This document shows, piece after piece, positions 48,069-56,648 of a stretch of DNA of 64,000 bases. The notes under the pieces are model-generated. The model worked only from the letters and a program-made list of their open reading frames with translations. It searched no databases and had not been told where the DNA came from. Origin of the DNA: Sphingomonas sp. Leaf407 (GTDB taxonomy: Bacteria > Pseudomonadota > Alphaproteobacteria > Sphingomonadales > Sphingomonadaceae). A program made the position numbers and the translations under genes. Positions within the stretch are counted from its first letter, which is position 1; every line of letters begins with the position of its first letter. The stretch lies in assembly GCF_001425385.1 (NCBI RefSeq), contig NZ_LMQO01000001.1, forward strand, positions 558,001-622,000. Reading direction: 5' to 3'.

Positions 48069-48177
48069 CTCCCCTCCCTGGAAGGGAGGGGTTGGGGGTG
48101 GGTTGGCCAATTGTGGAGCGCGTACGTTTCCTCGCGGGCCGACCCACCCCCGGCCCCTCCCTTGTCAGGGAGGGGAG
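48069..48177. repeat. Double-hairpin repeat, copy 3
   Basis: Left CTCCCCTCCCTGGAAGGGAGGGG and GTTGGGGGTGGGTTGG; right CCCACCCCCGGCCCCTCCCT and TGTCAGGGAGGGGAG, in inverted orientation. Close to copy 2 in the central CCTCGCGGGCC. Between convergent genes, so it may terminate both. Confidence 0.85.
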
Positions 48178-48186
48178 CCGCTGGCC

Positions 48187-48669
48187 CTACCCACACAACG
48201 CCTGCCCCTTAGGGCTACGCAGCGCCTCCGTCTCCGACGCGCTCTCGCTCAACCGATCTAGCGTCAGCCCGGCGAGCGACGCCCGCCGGGTACACAGTCG
48301 CTCGCACCCAGCCGGCAGCTTGCCCGGAAAGCGCACCCGCTCGCCGTCGAACCCGGCATCGAAGCGGCAGCCCTGCCCGAAATCGACCGACAGCGTCTCG
48401 CCCATCCGCGTCGCGCTCCCGCGCGCGGTGCAGCCGATGCCGTCGCCATAATCGATGAACCCGCCGATCCGCACTGTGTCGCCGCGCTCGATCAGGCACA
48501 GCCGGTCGCCCTCGCGCGCGAACAGCCCGGTCGCCGCGCTGATCGCCGGATCGCGCACGATGCCGCGCTCGATCGCCGCCGCCTCCAGTGCCGCGCCGCC
48601 CTGCGCCGGTCCATCGCCGCCCGGCCCCGAACAGGCGGCGAGCAGCAGCAGCCATGGCAGCGCCCTCAT
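48187..48669 (-). CDS. Putative lipoprotein downstream of hisI
   Basis: 160 residues with a lipoprotein signal ([14 protein letters not shown], lipobox LAAC) and several paired Cys in the mature part ([32 protein letters not shown]). I do not recognise the family. Its start ATG overlaps hisI by 4 bp (ATGA), so it is co-translated with it. Confidence 0.75.
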   Translation of the reverse strand: MRALPWLLLLAACSGPGGDGPAQGGAALEAAAIERGIVRDPAISAATGLFAREGDRLCLIERGDTVRIGGFIDYGDGIGCTARGSATRMGETLSVDFGQGCRFDAGFDGERVRFPGKLPAGCERLCTRRASLAGLTLDRLSESASETEALRSPKGQALCG

Positions 48670-49025
48670 GAAACCGGGACCAGCCGATCCCCGTCGATCC
48701 GGCGAAAGAAGCAACTGTCCGCGCCGGTATGGCAGGCAGGGCCAGCGGGGATGCAGCGCAGCCACAGCGCGTCCTGATCGCAATCGATCCGCGCCTCGAC
48801 CACGCGCAGCACGTTGCCCGACGTCTCGCCCTTCTTCCACAACCGGGCACGACTACGCGACCAGAAGGTCGCCTCGCCGCTCTCGATCGTCAGTCGCAGC
48901 GCGTCAGCGTTCATATGCGCGACCATCAGCGGTTCGCCGCTGGCGGCATCGACGGCGATCGCCGTCAACAGCCCGTCGCCATCGAATTTGGGGTTCAGCA
49001 CCAGTCCGGTGTCACGGTGTTCCAT
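48666..49025 (-). CDS. hisI: Phosphoribosyl-AMP cyclohydrolase
   Basis: 119 residues. HisI opens the purine ring of phosphoribosyl-AMP in histidine synthesis. Zinc and magnesium ligands appear in [13 protein letters not shown] and [13 protein letters not shown]; the core has [26 protein letters not shown] and [10 protein letters not shown]. The other his genes are not in the window and no HisE domain is fused. Divergent from purF. Confidence 0.96.
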   Translation of the reverse strand: MEHRDTGLVLNPKFDGDGLLTAIAVDAASGEPLMVAHMNADALRLTIESGEATFWSRSRARLWKKGETSGNVLRVVEARIDCDQDALWLRCIPAGPACHTGADSCFFRRIDGDRLVPVS

Positions 49026-49141
49026 CGCCGCAACTCCTATCGCCGATCACGGTTCCGCCGCAATCGACGATCAAAGGGCGACAAATCGATTCCGCCTACC
49101 TATATGGCGGTCGTGTGACACGCTTATCCCCGGAAGGGCCT

Positions 49142-50602
49142 ATGTTCACCACCCATCCATTCGACGACGACAAACTGCGCGAAGAGTGCGGCATCTTCGG
49201 TGTTTCCGGCGCGGACGGCGCGGCGGCACTCGTGGCGCTTGGCCTCCACGCGCTCCAGCACCGTGGCCAGGAAGCGGCCGGCATCTGTAGCTGGGACGGG
49301 GCGATGTTCCATACCCAGCGCGCGCAGGGCCATGTCGCGGGCAATTTCGACCGGCCGGAGATCATCGAATCGCTGCCCGGCGCCACCGCCTGCGGCCATG
49401 TGCGCTATTCGACCACCGGCGAGACGTCGAACCGCAACATCCAGCCGCTGTATGCCGAACTGGCGTCGGGCGGGTTCGCCGTGGCGCATAACGGCAATCT
49501 TTCCAACGCGATGCGGCTGCGCAAGGATCTGGTCCGCACCGGATCGATCTTCCAGTCGACCAGCGATACCGAGGTCATCATCCACCTCGTCGCGACGTCG
49601 AACTATCGCACGCTGCTCGACCGGTTCATCGACGCGCTGAAACAGGTCGAGGGTGCCTATTCGCTGATCTGCATGACGCCCGAGGGCATGATCGCCTGCC
49701 GCGATCCGCTCGGCATCCGGCCGCTGGTGATGGGCCGTCTGGGCGACGGTGCCTATATCTTCGCGTCGGAAACCGTGGCGCTCGACGTGGTCGGCGCGGA
49801 GTTCGTCCGCGAGGTCGATCCGGGCGAACTGGTCATCGTCAAGAACGGCGAACTGCGCTCGATCCGCCCGTTCGCGCCGCTGTCCCCGCGTCCCTGCATC
49901 TTCGAATGGGTCTATTTCTCGCGGCCCGATTCGATCAGCGACGATCGCTCGATCTATTCGGTGCGCAAGGCGATCGGTGCCGAGCTGGCGTCGGAAAATC
50001 CGGTCGATGCCGATCTGGTGATCCCGGTGCCCGATTCGGGCGTCCCCGCCGCGATCGGCTATGCCCAGGCATCGGGCATTCCGTTCGAACTCGGCATCAT
50101 CCGCTCGCACTATGTCGGGCGCACCTTCATCCAGCCGGGCGACAAGGTCCGCCATCTGGGCGTGAAGTTGAAGCACAACGCCAACCGCAAGCTGATCGAG
50201 GGCCGCAAGATCGTCCTGATCGACGATTCGATCGTGCGCGGCACGACCAGCCTCAAGATCGTGCAGATGATGCGCGATGCCGGCGCGGCCGAAGTCCATA
50301 TGCGCATCGCGTCGCCCCCTACGCGGCATAGCTGCTTCTACGGCGTCGACACGCCCGAACGCGCCAAGCTGCTCGCCGCCAAGCTCGATCTCGGCGGGAT
50401 GACCGATTATATCCAGGCCGACAGCCTCGCCTTCGTGTCGATCGACGGGTTGTACCGCGCACTGGGCGAAGCGGCGCGCACCGCCGTCCGTCCGCGCTAT
50501 TGCGACGCCTGCTTCACCGGCGACTATCCGACGCCACTGACCGATCAGGACGAAACCAGCTCGGTCGATCAGCTTGCCATGTTGGCCGAACGGGTCGGAT
50601 GA
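49142..50602 (+). CDS. purF: Amidophosphoribosyltransferase
   Basis: 486 residues. PurF commits PRPP to purine synthesis. The nucleophile is Cys16 in EECGIFGV, preceded by a 15-residue stretch that is the expected cleaved propeptide of the iron-sulphur type; cysteines in SCFYGVDTP and YCDACFTGD fit an Fe-S cluster. The PRPP motif is IVLIDDSIVRGTTS. ATG 49142. The stop overlaps the SDR gene by 4 bp. Confidence 0.97.
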   Translation: MFTTHPFDDDKLREECGIFGVSGADGAAALVALGLHALQHRGQEAAGICSWDGAMFHTQRAQGHVAGNFDRPEIIESLPGATACGHVRYSTTGETSNRNIQPLYAELASGGFAVAHNGNLSNAMRLRKDLVRTGSIFQSTSDTEVIIHLVATSNYRTLLDRFIDALKQVEGAYSLICMTPEGMIACRDPLGIRPLVMGRLGDGAYIFASETVALDVVGAEFVREVDPGELVIVKNGELRSIRPFAPLSPRPCIFEWVYFSRPDSISDDRSIYSVRKAIGAELASENPVDADLVIPVPDSGVPAAIGYAQASGIPFELGIIRSHYVGRTFIQPGDKVRHLGVKLKHNANRKLIEGRKIVLIDDSIVRGTTSLKIVQMMRDAGAAEVHMRIASPPTRHSCFYGVDTPERAKLLAAKLDLGGMTDYIQADSLAFVSIDGLYRALGEAARTAVRPRYCDACFTGDYPTPLTDQDETSSVDQLAMLAERVG

Positions 50603-51306
50603 GCGAGCGGTTGAAGGGGCAGTTGGTCCTCGTCACCGGTGCCAGCCGTGGCATCGGTGCCGCGACCGCGATTGCGCTGGCCGGGGAGGGGGCGCATGTC
50701 GTCCTCGTCGCGCGCACGGCGGGCGGGCTGGAGGAGGTCGAGGACGCGATCTATGCCGCCGGCGGATCGGCGACGATCGCCCCGGTCGACCTGTACGACC
50801 TGACCGCGATCCCCCGCCTCGTCTCGGCGATCGCCGAGCGGTGGCGGGCGCTCGACGCGCTGGTGCTCAACGCCGGCGCGCTCGGCACGCTGGGACCGGT
50901 GCCGTCGTTCGACCTGAAGGAATTCGACAAGGTGATGGCGCTGAACGTCACCGCCAACGCCGCGCTGATCGCCGCCTTCTCGCCGATGCTGCGCCTTGCG
51001 CGCGCCGGGCGGGTGGTAGGCGTCACCTCGTCGGTCGGGGCCGTGCCGCGCGCCTATTGGGGGATGTACGGCGCGTCGAAGGCGGCGTTCGACAATCTCG
51101 TCGCCAGCTATGGCCTCGAAATGGCGAACATCTCGCCGGTCCGCACCGCGATCGTCGATCCGGGCGCGACCCGCACGAAGATGCGCGAACGCGCCTATCC
51201 GGGCGAGGACCCGCAGAGCGTGAAACCGCCCGAGCGGGTGGCCGACGCGATCGTCGGCCTGCTGGCCGACGGGTTCGAGACGGGCACCCGCATCCGGGTG
51301 GATTGA
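50599..51306 (+). CDS. Short-chain dehydrogenase/reductase
   Basis: 235 residues. The NAD(P) site TGASRGIGAATA (about 13-24), NAGALG, and the Ser-Tyr-Lys set (TSSVGAV, then YWGMYGASKAAF) identify a classical SDR. The C-terminus is shorter than in some SDRs. Substrate unknown. ATG 50599 overlaps the purF stop (ATGA), so it is translated with purF, but no functional link is known. Confidence 0.85.
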   Translation: MSERLKGQLVLVTGASRGIGAATAIALAGEGAHVVLVARTAGGLEEVEDAIYAAGGSATIAPVDLYDLTAIPRLVSAIAERWRALDALVLNAGALGTLGPVPSFDLKEFDKVMALNVTANAALIAAFSPMLRLARAGRVVGVTSSVGAVPRAYWGMYGASKAAFDNLVASYGLEMANISPVRTAIVDPGATRTKMRERAYPGEDPQSVKPPERVADAIVGLLADGFETGTRIRVD

Positions 51307-51349
51307 GCGCGCGGCTGCTGTCCTACACCGCCGTCGAACGATAGATCGG

Positions 51350-51385
51350 GCAGGGGAGGCAATACCGCTTCTCCTGCTCTTTCTC
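51350..51385 (+). terminator. Possible weak terminator after SDR gene
   Basis: GCAGGGGAG and CTCCTGC can pair imperfectly around an AT-rich loop, followed by TCTTTCTC. Weak evidence; the 155-bp gap otherwise contains only the direct repeat at 51436. Confidence 0.3.
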
Positions 51386-51435
51386 TGTCGTCGACATATC
51401 ACCGGGTCCGCCTGTCGCGCGATGTCGTGGTTAGT

Positions 51436-51453
51436 GTAAACTTTGTAAACTTT
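51436..51453. repeat. Two tandem GTAAACTTT copies in AT-rich spot
   Basis: Two exact copies of a 9-bp AT-rich unit sit side by side (51436-51444, 51445-51453), unlike the surrounding GC-rich sequence. They lie just past the 3' end of the dioxygenase gene (minus). Could be an operator or a coincidence. Confidence 0.6.
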
Positions 51454-51461
51454 TGGGGGAA

Positions 51462-52154
51462 TTACGGCTCGATCGTCGGCGTCCACGGGCGTTCGCGAAA
51501 CCATTTGGTAATGATGTATTTCGTCCCCTCGACCACCGCCATGCCCTCGTGCAGCGTGGCGAGGTTGGGGCTGCCGTCGGGGTTCATATTGTCCCACGCG
51601 ACCAGCATGCCGGGACGCGGATTGAAGCGGACCCCGGCCTGCGGAAACCATGTTGCGCCGCCCTGTTCGACTTCGTTCAGATAGACCATCGCCGTCCAGG
51701 TGCGCTGCCCGCCCTGCACCGCCATCGACGCCCAATAGGGTTCGTTCTCGTTGAAATAATCATTGTGCGCGCGGAACTGCTGCCCCGGCGCATAGCGTTG
51801 CCCCTGCATCGTCTCACCATGTTCGGGCGGCAGGCCCAGCAGATGCGCGATCTTCTCGTCGATCGGCTGCAGCAGCGGGTGCCAGCGGTCGAGATCGCAA
51901 CTGTCGCTGGTGCGGAAATTGGGGTCGTTGGTGCTGGTGAGCAGCGTCGACTTGCGCCGGCCGTTGTCGATCGTCGCGATCAGCAGCGCGCATTCCTCGT
52001 CCGACAGGAAGCCCGGCAGCGCGAAGAGGACCGCGGCATCGGTCTTGGCGCGGCGGATGCCGGGCACGGTCGACAGGTTCGCCTCGACCTCGCGCCCGAA
52101 TTCGGCGCGGACGGGGGAGGGGGTGCCGGGTGGCTTGCGAAGGGCGGTGGTCAT
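51462..52154 (-). CDS. 2-oxoglutarate/Fe(II) oxygenase, prolyl-4-hydroxylase-like
   Basis: 230 residues. Iron ligands: HNDYF (HxD), with the second His in TLHEGM and a 2-oxoglutarate Lys after it (TKYIITKW). The N-terminal part is ordinary. It hydroxylates an unknown substrate, perhaps protein Pro or a small molecule. I chose ATG 52154; the TTG at 52166 is also possible. Isolated, with a repeat element upstream. Confidence 0.85.
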   Translation of the reverse strand: MTTALRKPPGTPSPVRAEFGREVEANLSTVPGIRRAKTDAAVLFALPGFLSDEECALLIATIDNGRRKSTLLTSTNDPNFRTSDSCDLDRWHPLLQPIDEKIAHLLGLPPEHGETMQGQRYAPGQQFRAHNDYFNENEPYWASMAVQGGQRTWTAMVYLNEVEQGGATWFPQAGVRFNPRPGMLVAWDNMNPDGSPNLATLHEGMAVVEGTKYIITKWFRERPWTPTIEP

Positions 52155-52205
52155 GGCTGCGTTCAATCAAATCGGGAGCATGGTGTCGAGGGGAAGCCCT
52201 CTTCA

Positions 52206-52306
52206 CCCGTCATTCCGGCGAAGGCCGGAATCCATTGTGTCGGGAGGCTGCGGCTCCATCGATACCGCCCGTATCCATGGATTCCGGCCTCCGCCGGAAT
52301 GACGGG
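52206..52306. repeat. Palindromic repeat pair, Sphingomonas-type
   Basis: Two 8-bp hairpins ATTCCGGC/GCCGGAAT (52212-52231 and 52281-52300), bracketed by CCCGTC and GACGGG, forming an inverted repeat of about 100 bp. Same general class as 19001. It lies between mce and the dioxygenase gene. Confidence 0.8.
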
Positions 52307-52314
52307 GGGCTCAA

Positions 52315-52731
52315 TCAATGCCCCACCGGCGTCTCCATCAACTCCACCAGCACCCCCCCCATGTCGCGCGGATGGACGAACACGATCAACGTCCCATGCG
52401 CCCCGATCCTCGGGTGCCCCAGCACCCGCGCACCCTTGGCAGTCAGATCGGCGATCGCGGCATGAATGTCCGCCACCTCGAAACACAGGTGATGCTGCCC
52501 GCCGCCCGGGTTCTTCACCAGAAACCCCGCGATCGGCGAGACGTCGTCATACGGCTCGATCAGCTCGATCTGGGTATTGGGCGCGTCGATGAAACACACC
52601 TTCACCCCCTGCGCCGGCAGATCGAACGGCTCCCCGATCGCCTCCGCGCCGAGTAGGGTGCGATACATCTCGATCGACGCCGCGATCGACGGCGTGGCGA
52701 TGCCGACATGGTTGAGGCGGCCGAGGGTCAT
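52315..52731 (-). CDS. mce: Methylmalonyl-CoA epimerase
   Basis: 138 residues, usual length. It converts (S)- to (R)-methylmalonyl-CoA for the mutase. VOC fold with LNHVGIATPSIAASIEMYR, QIELIEPYDD, GGQHHLCFEV and GVLVELME, each a typical metal-binding strand. GGAGAT lies 6 nt before ATG 52731. It is the last gene of the minus-strand run with pccB. Confidence 0.94.
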   Translation of the reverse strand: MTLGRLNHVGIATPSIAASIEMYRTLLGAEAIGEPFDLPAQGVKVCFIDAPNTQIELIEPYDDVSPIAGFLVKNPGGGQHHLCFEVADIHAAIADLTAKGARVLGHPRIGAHGTLIVFVHPRDMGGVLVELMETPVGH

Positions 52732-52742
52732 GGTGGTATCTC

Positions 52743-53486
52743 CTAACATCCGCCAAGCGTGTCGCGCTCGCCGCCTTCGGGAACATAGCGCTCGCCGCGC
52801 CGCACGTAGTGGGCGTCGAAATTGCGCGCGCCGGTGAAGCGGACGACGAACGACCGGTTGGGCACCACGTCGACGATCTTGCCGACCGTCGTCTTGGACT
52901 GTTCACTCGGCACCGCGCCGTCGTCGCTCGCCATCACCTGGATCGTGGTGAGTTCGGCGGGGCCGGCCGGGCGCAGTTCGGTCAACGTCGCGAACGAACA
53001 GCTATAGCCCTGCCATGTGCCGCCGCCCTCGGTATAGACGACCGGTAGGTCGCCGATCGTGCGCGATACGCTCCATTCGGAAATGCTGCCGCTGCTGCCC
53101 GATCGTACCGCGAACGGCAGCGCGCGGGTGACGTGGATGCCGCCTGTGTCCTGTCGTAGATAATGGATCGCGATGGCGCCTCCCTCGGCATGCGCCGCGT
53201 CGGGGATCGTGCCGGGGTTGACCAGCACCGGGCCGAACGGCGTGTCGACCAGTTGCCCGTCGGCATAGACCATCCGCGACCCCTCGGGCGTGCGGGCCTC
53301 CATGCCATCGGGAAACGCCGAACGCTGCGCCGCCGCCAGCGTCAGGCCGCCCGGCGAGGGCTTGGGCGTCGGCGATGCGGCGGGGGCAGGGGCGGCGGGT
53401 CGATGGTCGACGAACAGCCGCACCGCCGCGAACCCGGCCACCGCCAGCACGACGAAGATCAGCGCGAGGCGGAACAACCGGTTCAC
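52743..53486 (-). CDS. Membrane-anchored hypothetical protein between pccB and mce
   Basis: 247 residues. An N-terminal transmembrane helix ([20 protein letters not shown]) is followed by a Pro/Ala-rich linker and a probably periplasmic domain with no family I can name. It ends with a Cys (LGGC). I chose GTG 53486 because it overlaps the pccB stop by 4 bp (GTGA). It sits inside the propionyl-CoA cluster, but nothing in its sequence suggests a catalytic role there. Confidence 0.7.
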   Translation of the reverse strand: MNRLFRLALIFVVLAVAGFAAVRLFVDHRPAAPAPAASPTPKPSPGGLTLAAAQRSAFPDGMEARTPEGSRMVYADGQLVDTPFGPVLVNPGTIPDAAHAEGGAIAIHYLRQDTGGIHVTRALPFAVRSGSSGSISEWSVSRTIGDLPVVYTEGGGTWQGYSCSFATLTELRPAGPAELTTIQVMASDDGAVPSEQSKTTVGKIVDVVPNRSFVVRFTGARNFDAHYVRRGERYVPEGGERDTLGGC

Positions 53487-55009
53487 AGCGGAATATTGTC
53501 GTGCTTCTTCCACGGATTTTCGAGGCGCTTGTTCCTGAGCTTCCGCAGCCCCAGCGCCACCCGCCGCCGGGTGGAATGCGGCAGGATCACCTCGTCGATG
53601 AACCCCTTGCTCGCCGCGACGAACGGGTTGGCGAAGCGCGCCTCATATTCGGCCGTCCGCGCGGCGACCTCGGCGGGGTCCTTCGAGCGGAAGATGATCT
53701 CCACCGCGCCCTTCGCCCCCATCACCGCGATCTCGGCGGTCGGCCACGCATAGTTCAGGTCGCCGCGCAGATGCTTCGATGCCATCACGTCATACGCCCC
53801 GCCATAGGCCTTGCGGGTGATGACGGTGATCTTCGGGACCGTCGCCTCGGCATAGGCGAACAGCAGTTTGGCACCGTGCTTGATGATCCCCGAATGCTCC
53901 TGTCCCACGCCCGGCAGAAATCCCGGCACGTCGACGAAGGTCACGATCGGTATCTCGAACGCATCGCAGAAGCGCACGAACCGCGCGGCCTTCTTCGACG
54001 AATTGATGTCGAGGCACCCGGCCAGCACCATCGGCTGGTTGGCGACGATGCCGACGGTGCGCCCCTCGATCCGGCCGAACCCGATCAGGATGTTGCCGGC
54101 ATGGCCCGGTTGCAGCTCGAAGAAGCTGCCGTCGTCGACCGTCCGCACGATCAGCTCGTGCATGTCATAGGGCTGGTTGGCGCTCGGCGGGATCAGCGTG
54201 TCGAGGCTCGGCTCGATCCGGTCCCACGGATCGTCCGACGGCCGCGCGGGCACGCCGGTCCGGTTGGAGGCGGGCAGGAAATCGATGAAGTCGCGCGCCG
54301 CCAGCAATGCCTCGACGTCATTCTCGAACGCACAATCGGCGACCGAGGACTTGGTGGTATGGGTGATCGCCCCGCCCAGTTCCTCCTGGGTGACGATCTC
54401 GTTCGTTACCGTCCTGACCACGTCGGGGCCGGTGACGAACATGTAGCTCGAATCCTTCACCATGAAGATGAAGTCGGTCATCGCTGGGCTATAGACCGCA
54501 CCACCGGCGCACGGCCCCATGATGAGCGAGAGCTGCGGCACGACGCCCGACGCCAGCACGTTGCGCTGGAACACCTCGGCATAGCCGCCGAGCGATGCGA
54601 CGCCCTCCTGAATCCGCGCGCCGCCCGAATCGTTGAGGCCGATCACCGGCGCGCCAATTTTGAGCGCCATATCCATGATCTTGCAGATCTTCTGCGCATG
54701 CCGTTCGGACAGCGATCCGCCGAACACCGTGAAATCCTGGCTGAAGACATACACCAGCCGGCCGTTGACCGTGCCCGATCCGGTGACGACGCCATCGCCG
54801 GGGATCACCTGATCCGGCATGCCGAAGTCGACGCAGTTGTGCTCGACATACATGTCGAGTTCCTCGAACGACTCCGGGTCGAGCAGCACCTCCAGCCGTT
54901 CGCGGGCGGTCAGTTTGCCCTTGGCATGTTGCGCCGCGACTCGCTTCTCGCCGCCGCCGGCGCGCGCGCCTGCACGCCGTTTCTCCAGCGCTTCGAGTGC
55001 TTCGAGCAT
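53483..55009 (-). CDS. pccB: Propionyl-CoA carboxylase beta subunit
   Basis: 508 residues. The carboxyltransferase half transfers CO2 from carboxybiotin to propionyl-CoA. Visible: the acyl-CoA-carboxyltransferase domains with [76 protein letters not shown] and [11 protein letters not shown]. The subunit partner PccA lies 7 kb downstream on the plus strand. Acyl specificity is inferred from the mutase and epimerase nearby. Confidence 0.94.
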   Translation of the reverse strand: MLEALEALEKRRAGARAGGGEKRVAAQHAKGKLTARERLEVLLDPESFEELDMYVEHNCVDFGMPDQVIPGDGVVTGSGTVNGRLVYVFSQDFTVFGGSLSERHAQKICKIMDMALKIGAPVIGLNDSGGARIQEGVASLGGYAEVFQRNVLASGVVPQLSLIMGPCAGGAVYSPAMTDFIFMVKDSSYMFVTGPDVVRTVTNEIVTQEELGGAITHTTKSSVADCAFENDVEALLAARDFIDFLPASNRTGVPARPSDDPWDRIEPSLDTLIPPSANQPYDMHELIVRTVDDGSFFELQPGHAGNILIGFGRIEGRTVGIVANQPMVLAGCLDINSSKKAARFVRFCDAFEIPIVTFVDVPGFLPGVGQEHSGIIKHGAKLLFAYAEATVPKITVITRKAYGGAYDVMASKHLRGDLNYAWPTAEIAVMGAKGAVEIIFRSKDPAEVAARTAEYEARFANPFVAASKGFIDEVILPHSTRRRVALGLRKLRNKRLENPWKKHDNIPL

Positions 55010-55086
55010 CGTCTCTCCTTGGCCGCTTGCTGCGGGTCTTGTCCCCCTCTTGCCAGCAAGCGAGCCCCGAGCGCAACATTCTTACG

Positions 55087-55884
55087 TCAGCCGAAGCGAT
55101 AGCCCGAGACGACCCAGCCCATCACCGTATCGCGATAATCGCACACCGCCGGCCCGTCGCCGCCCGCGCCCAGCGCCACCATCAACGGTAATAGATGCTC
55201 GGCCTCCGGGTGGGCGAAGCGGGCGTGGGGCAGTGTTTCCCACCCGATCACCCGCTGCGCCCGCGCCGCAGGATCGGGATCGGTGACGGCAGCAGTGAGT
55301 GCTGTGTCCCATTCGGTGGCGACCGGCGTCACCTGCGGTCCGCGTGCGCGCAGGTTGTGGAAGCTCATCCCCGACCCGACGATCAGCACGCCTTCGTCGC
55401 GCAGCGGCGCCAGCGCGTGGCCAAGCGCGACATGCCCTGCGGGATCGAGGCTGTCGATCAGCGAGAGTTGCACGAGCGGAATGTCCGCTCCGGGCACCGC
55501 GACCATCATCGGCATGAACACGCCATGGTCCCAGCCGCGCGCCGCCTCGTCGGTAGTCACGAACCCGGCCGCCGCGAGCAACTCCGCCGTCCGCCGCGCG
55601 AGCGCGGGTGATCCGGGCGCGTCCCAACGCAGGCGATAGGTGTGTTCGGGAAAGCCGTAATAGTCGAACAACAGGCCCGGCCGTTCGCCGACATGGACGG
55701 TCGGCACCGGCGCTTCCCAATGGCCCGACACCATCAGGATCGCCCGTGGTCGTTCCGGCAACGAGGCGATGAGACCCGCCAGATACGCTTCCATCGGTCG
55801 CCACATCGGATCGGGGGCCGCACCGGGGTTGAGGAAAAAGCACGGCCCGCCGCCGTGTGGGAGGAAAAGGGTAGGGAGCGTCAT
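55087..55884 (-). CDS. DODA/LigB-type extradiol dioxygenase-like protein
   Basis: 265 residues. It opens TLPTLFLPHGGGPCFFL and has SGHWEAP, GWDHGVFMP and SGMSFHNL, with the conserved His residues expected of the LigB/DODA fold. Members include aromatic-ring-cleaving dioxygenases, but some act on other diols. No aromatic-degradation genes are near. Start 55884 (MTLPTLF). Confidence 0.85.
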   Translation of the reverse strand: MTLPTLFLPHGGGPCFFLNPGAAPDPMWRPMEAYLAGLIASLPERPRAILMVSGHWEAPVPTVHVGERPGLLFDYYGFPEHTYRLRWDAPGSPALARRTAELLAAAGFVTTDEAARGWDHGVFMPMMVAVPGADIPLVQLSLIDSLDPAGHVALGHALAPLRDEGVLIVGSGMSFHNLRARGPQVTPVATEWDTALTAAVTDPDPAARAQRVIGWETLPHARFAHPEAEHLLPLMVALGAGGDGPAVCDYRDTVMGWVVSGYRFG

Positions 55885-55986
55885 GCCCTGAACGTCGCCC
55901 CGTCGCCGCCCCACGACAAGATGCTCGCAAGGAAACGACCCGTTTCGCTTGGCGTCGCGCCGCCGACCGCCCTACAAGGCGTCGGC

Positions 55987-56526
55987 ATGAGCCGCCTGAC
56001 CGTCAACAACAATCCGGTCGAATACCGGATCGATCCCGACACGCCGTTGCTGTGGGCGCTGCGCGACGTGTCGAACCTGACCGGCACCAAATATGGCTGC
56101 GGCACCGGGCATTGCGGGGCATGCGTGGTCGATGTCGACGGGCGCGCGGTCAAATCGTGCCAGGTATCGATCGGCAGCCTCGAAGGCACGTTCGTCACCA
56201 CGATCGAGGGGCTGTCGCGCGATCGCAGCCATCCGGTGCAGGCGGCGTTTCTCGCGGCGCAGGTCGTGCAATGCGGCTATTGCGTGCCCGGATTCGTGAT
56301 GGCTGCCGCCGCGTTGCTGCGTCAGAACCGCGATCCCGGAGAAGCGGAGATCACGCAGGCGCTCGATCATCTGTGCCGCTGCGGCATCTATCCCCGGCTG
56401 ATCGATGCGGTGCGCCGGGCGGCGGCGGCGCACCGCGGCGACACCGTGCTCGAACCGCCGCCGCGCCCCGGCATCGATCGCGCCGAGGCCGCGCGCGAGG
56501 TGCCGGCGCTCACCCCGCCGGAGTGA
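55987..56526 (+). CDS. 2Fe-2S subunit of a molybdenum hydroxylase (orphan)
   Basis: 179 residues. The plant-ferredoxin-type cluster GCGTGHCGACVVDVDG (Cys near 38, 43, 46, with one more in KSCQVS) is followed by a helical domain with a second cluster CGYCVPGF and CRCGIYPR. This matches small subunits of isoquinoline 1-oxidoreductase or similar enzymes. The large molybdopterin subunit that should accompany it is not adjacent. MoaA and MoaB in the window could support such an enzyme. ATG 55987. Confidence 0.88.
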   Translation: MSRLTVNNNPVEYRIDPDTPLLWALRDVSNLTGTKYGCGTGHCGACVVDVDGRAVKSCQVSIGSLEGTFVTTIEGLSRDRSHPVQAAFLAAQVVQCGYCVPGFVMAAAALLRQNRDPGEAEITQALDHLCRCGIYPRLIDAVRRAAAAHRGDTVLEPPPRPGIDRAEAAREVPALTPPE

Positions 56527-56648
56527 CCGGTTCCATACGAACGAATCCTTTCAATCGCCTGTCATCGCCATTCAGCAACGGTTGATCGCTTGTGGGGCAT
56601 AACGGCAGCATCGAAGCCGGCGATGTCTCCGGCGGTGGAGGAAGCATC

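Noticed and set aside
44511..48110. 1199-residue open frame on the minus strand
   Set aside because: It is antisense to the HDAC-like, phr and cfa-like genes, whose motifs are clear. The frame is open because high GC content suppresses stops; its translation is Arg/Gly/His-rich with no motif.
49026..49141. Purine riboswitch upstream of purF
   Set aside because: The 116-bp gap to hisI holds no recognisable riboswitch stems and no convincing purine-operator palindrome.
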